Source: UBA1858 sp045105615
GTDB taxonomy: Bacteria > Pseudomonadota > Gammaproteobacteria > UBA4575
Length of the DNA: 64,000 bases
Direction: 5' to 3'
Assembly (NCBI GenBank): GCA_045105615.1
Contig: JBGCDS010000004.1
Location: 1-64,000, forward strand
Shown here: one piece after another, positions 63,463-64,000 of the stretch
Position numbering within the stretch: position 1 is the stretch's first letter
Layout of the letters: each line of letters opens with the position of its first letter
Program-made: the position numbers and the translations under genes
Notes under the pieces: generated by a model
What the model saw: only the letters and a program-made list of their open reading frames with translations
The model's database searches: none
Told to the model about the DNA's origin: nothing

Positions 63463-64000
63463 ATGCATGATGACGACCTAGGCATCTTAAACACTGCCCT
63501 TCAGTTAATATTCACACTTGAACCGGAGTTAGTCGAGATTGTGCTGTTATCTCTCAAAGTAAGTGTTACAGCTGTAATCCTAGCAACGTTAATATCAATT
63601 CCACTGGGTACTTTACTAGGTGCTTATCGTTTCAGAGGACGTGATTTCATCACAGGCATTGTTAATGCACTAATGGGTCTGCCACCAGTAGTGGTGGGGC
63701 TAGCTTTATATCTACTACTCTCACGTTCCGGTCCACTTGGTGATTTACAGCTTCTATTCACTTCAAGTGCAATGATACTGGCTCAATGCATATTAATTAC
63801 GCCTATCATTAGCTCGCTAACTCAGCAAACCATAGAAGACTTATTCAACCAACATGCGTTGCAATTCAAAGCATTAGGGGCGCCGACCTCTCTAACATTA
63901 TTACCGCTACTTCGTGATGCGCGTACAAGTCTATTCACTGCCATATTAGCTGGTTTTGGTCGTGCTTCTGCAGAGGTTGGTGCAGTGTTAATCGTAGGTG
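63463..64000 (+). CDS. tupB: Tungstate-type ABC transporter permease, 5' part (runs off window)
   Basis: The frame opens at ATG 63463 and stays open to the window end (about 179 codons). It encodes the inner-membrane permease of a TupABC-type tungstate importer: VEIVLLSLKVSVTA, IPLGTLLGAYRF, GLPPVVVGLALYLLLSRSGPLG and an EAA-like loop near FGRASAEVGAVLIVG. Molybdate permeases are related but the SRSGPLG segment fits TupB/WtpB better. It follows PCuAC and no TupA is upstream. Tungsten-dependent formate dehydrogenases are used by some serine-cycle methylotrophs, a link that is inference. Confidence 0.8.
   Translation, partial: MHDDDLGILNTALQLIFTLEPELVEIVLLSLKVSVTAVILATLISIPLGTLLGAYRFRGRDFITGIVNALMGLPPVVVGLALYLLLSRSGPLGDLQLLFTSSAMILAQCILITPIISSLTQQTIEDLFNQHALQFKALGAPTSLTLLPLLRDARTSLFTAILAGFGRASAEVGAVLIVG

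Noticed and set aside
1..64000. tRNA, rRNA, CRISPR, insertion sequences or prophage
   Set aside because: No cloverleaf-like, rRNA-like or regularly spaced repeats and no transposase or phage protein were seen; nearly all space is accounted for by genes.

Overview
The window is a gene-dense, AT-leaning stretch of what looks like a gammaproteobacterial chromosome. The evidence is the cell-wall/division order mrdA-rodA-mltB-rlpA-dacC-dat-ybeD, the outer-membrane/ribosome order lptD-surA-pdxA-rsmA-apaG-apaH, an AmgK/MurU recycling pair, lipB-lipA, and two-domain ArgA. The left end is a serine-cycle C1 assimilation cluster, so the organism is probably a methylotroph or facultative methylotroph using the serine cycle. 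A Thiotrichales-like or methanotroph-related gammaproteobacterium is possible, but I cannot place it more precisely. No methanol or methane oxidation gene lies in the window.

Region by region: 0.2-7.1 kb holds mtkA-mtkB-hydroxypyruvate reductase, then a structured leader and hairpin, then ppc-mtdA. These supply malyl-CoA formation, hydroxypyruvate reduction, anaplerotic CO2 fixation and methylene-H4F/H4MPT oxidation. 7.1-15 kb holds dgkA, then argE and argA flanking an inserted block: a RegB/RegA redox two-component system, a palindrome matching the RegA-family box, and a TonB receptor of copper-receptor-like type. 15-20 kb has a small EF-hand protein, an operon of a ThDP enzyme with an aldehyde dehydrogenase, and amgK-murU. 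20-32 kb has lipB-lipA fused to a string of small membrane proteins, then RoxA, NDH-2, a DsbA-like protein, a fatty-acid hydroxylase and a frameshifted sensor remnant. This block sits exactly where ybeD and lipB would normally be neighbours. 32-39.5 kb is the rod-shape/peptidoglycan operon on the minus strand. 39.6-49.2 kb has a K+-dependent-type membrane pyrophosphatase, an exported lamin-tail protein with a PEP-CTERM-like tail, a MetA-family acyltransferase, a P-loop protein and an RND pump. 49.4-57.7 kb is the lptD-surA-pdxA-...-rsmA-apaG-apaH array, interrupted by three genes including a c-type haem lipoprotein. 57.7-64 kb has folA-thyA-lgt, a YyaL-type protein, tpx, gcvH, a PCuAC copper chaperone and the start of a tungstate-type ABC permease that runs off the end.

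The most interesting points are: (i) a PEP carboxylase that appears to have lost two residues of the aspartate-inhibition site, including a changed C-terminus, behind a multi-hairpin leader; (ii) a perfect RegA-type palindrome between regBA and the TonB receptor; (iii) insertion-like blocks between argE/argA, ybeD/lipB and pdxA/rsmA; (iv) a ThDP-enzyme/aldehyde-dehydrogenase operon of unknown substrate; and (v) many housekeeping genes without a visible Shine-Dalgarno sequence, while serine-cycle and accessory genes have strong ones. No tRNA, rRNA, CRISPR array, insertion sequence or phage was seen.
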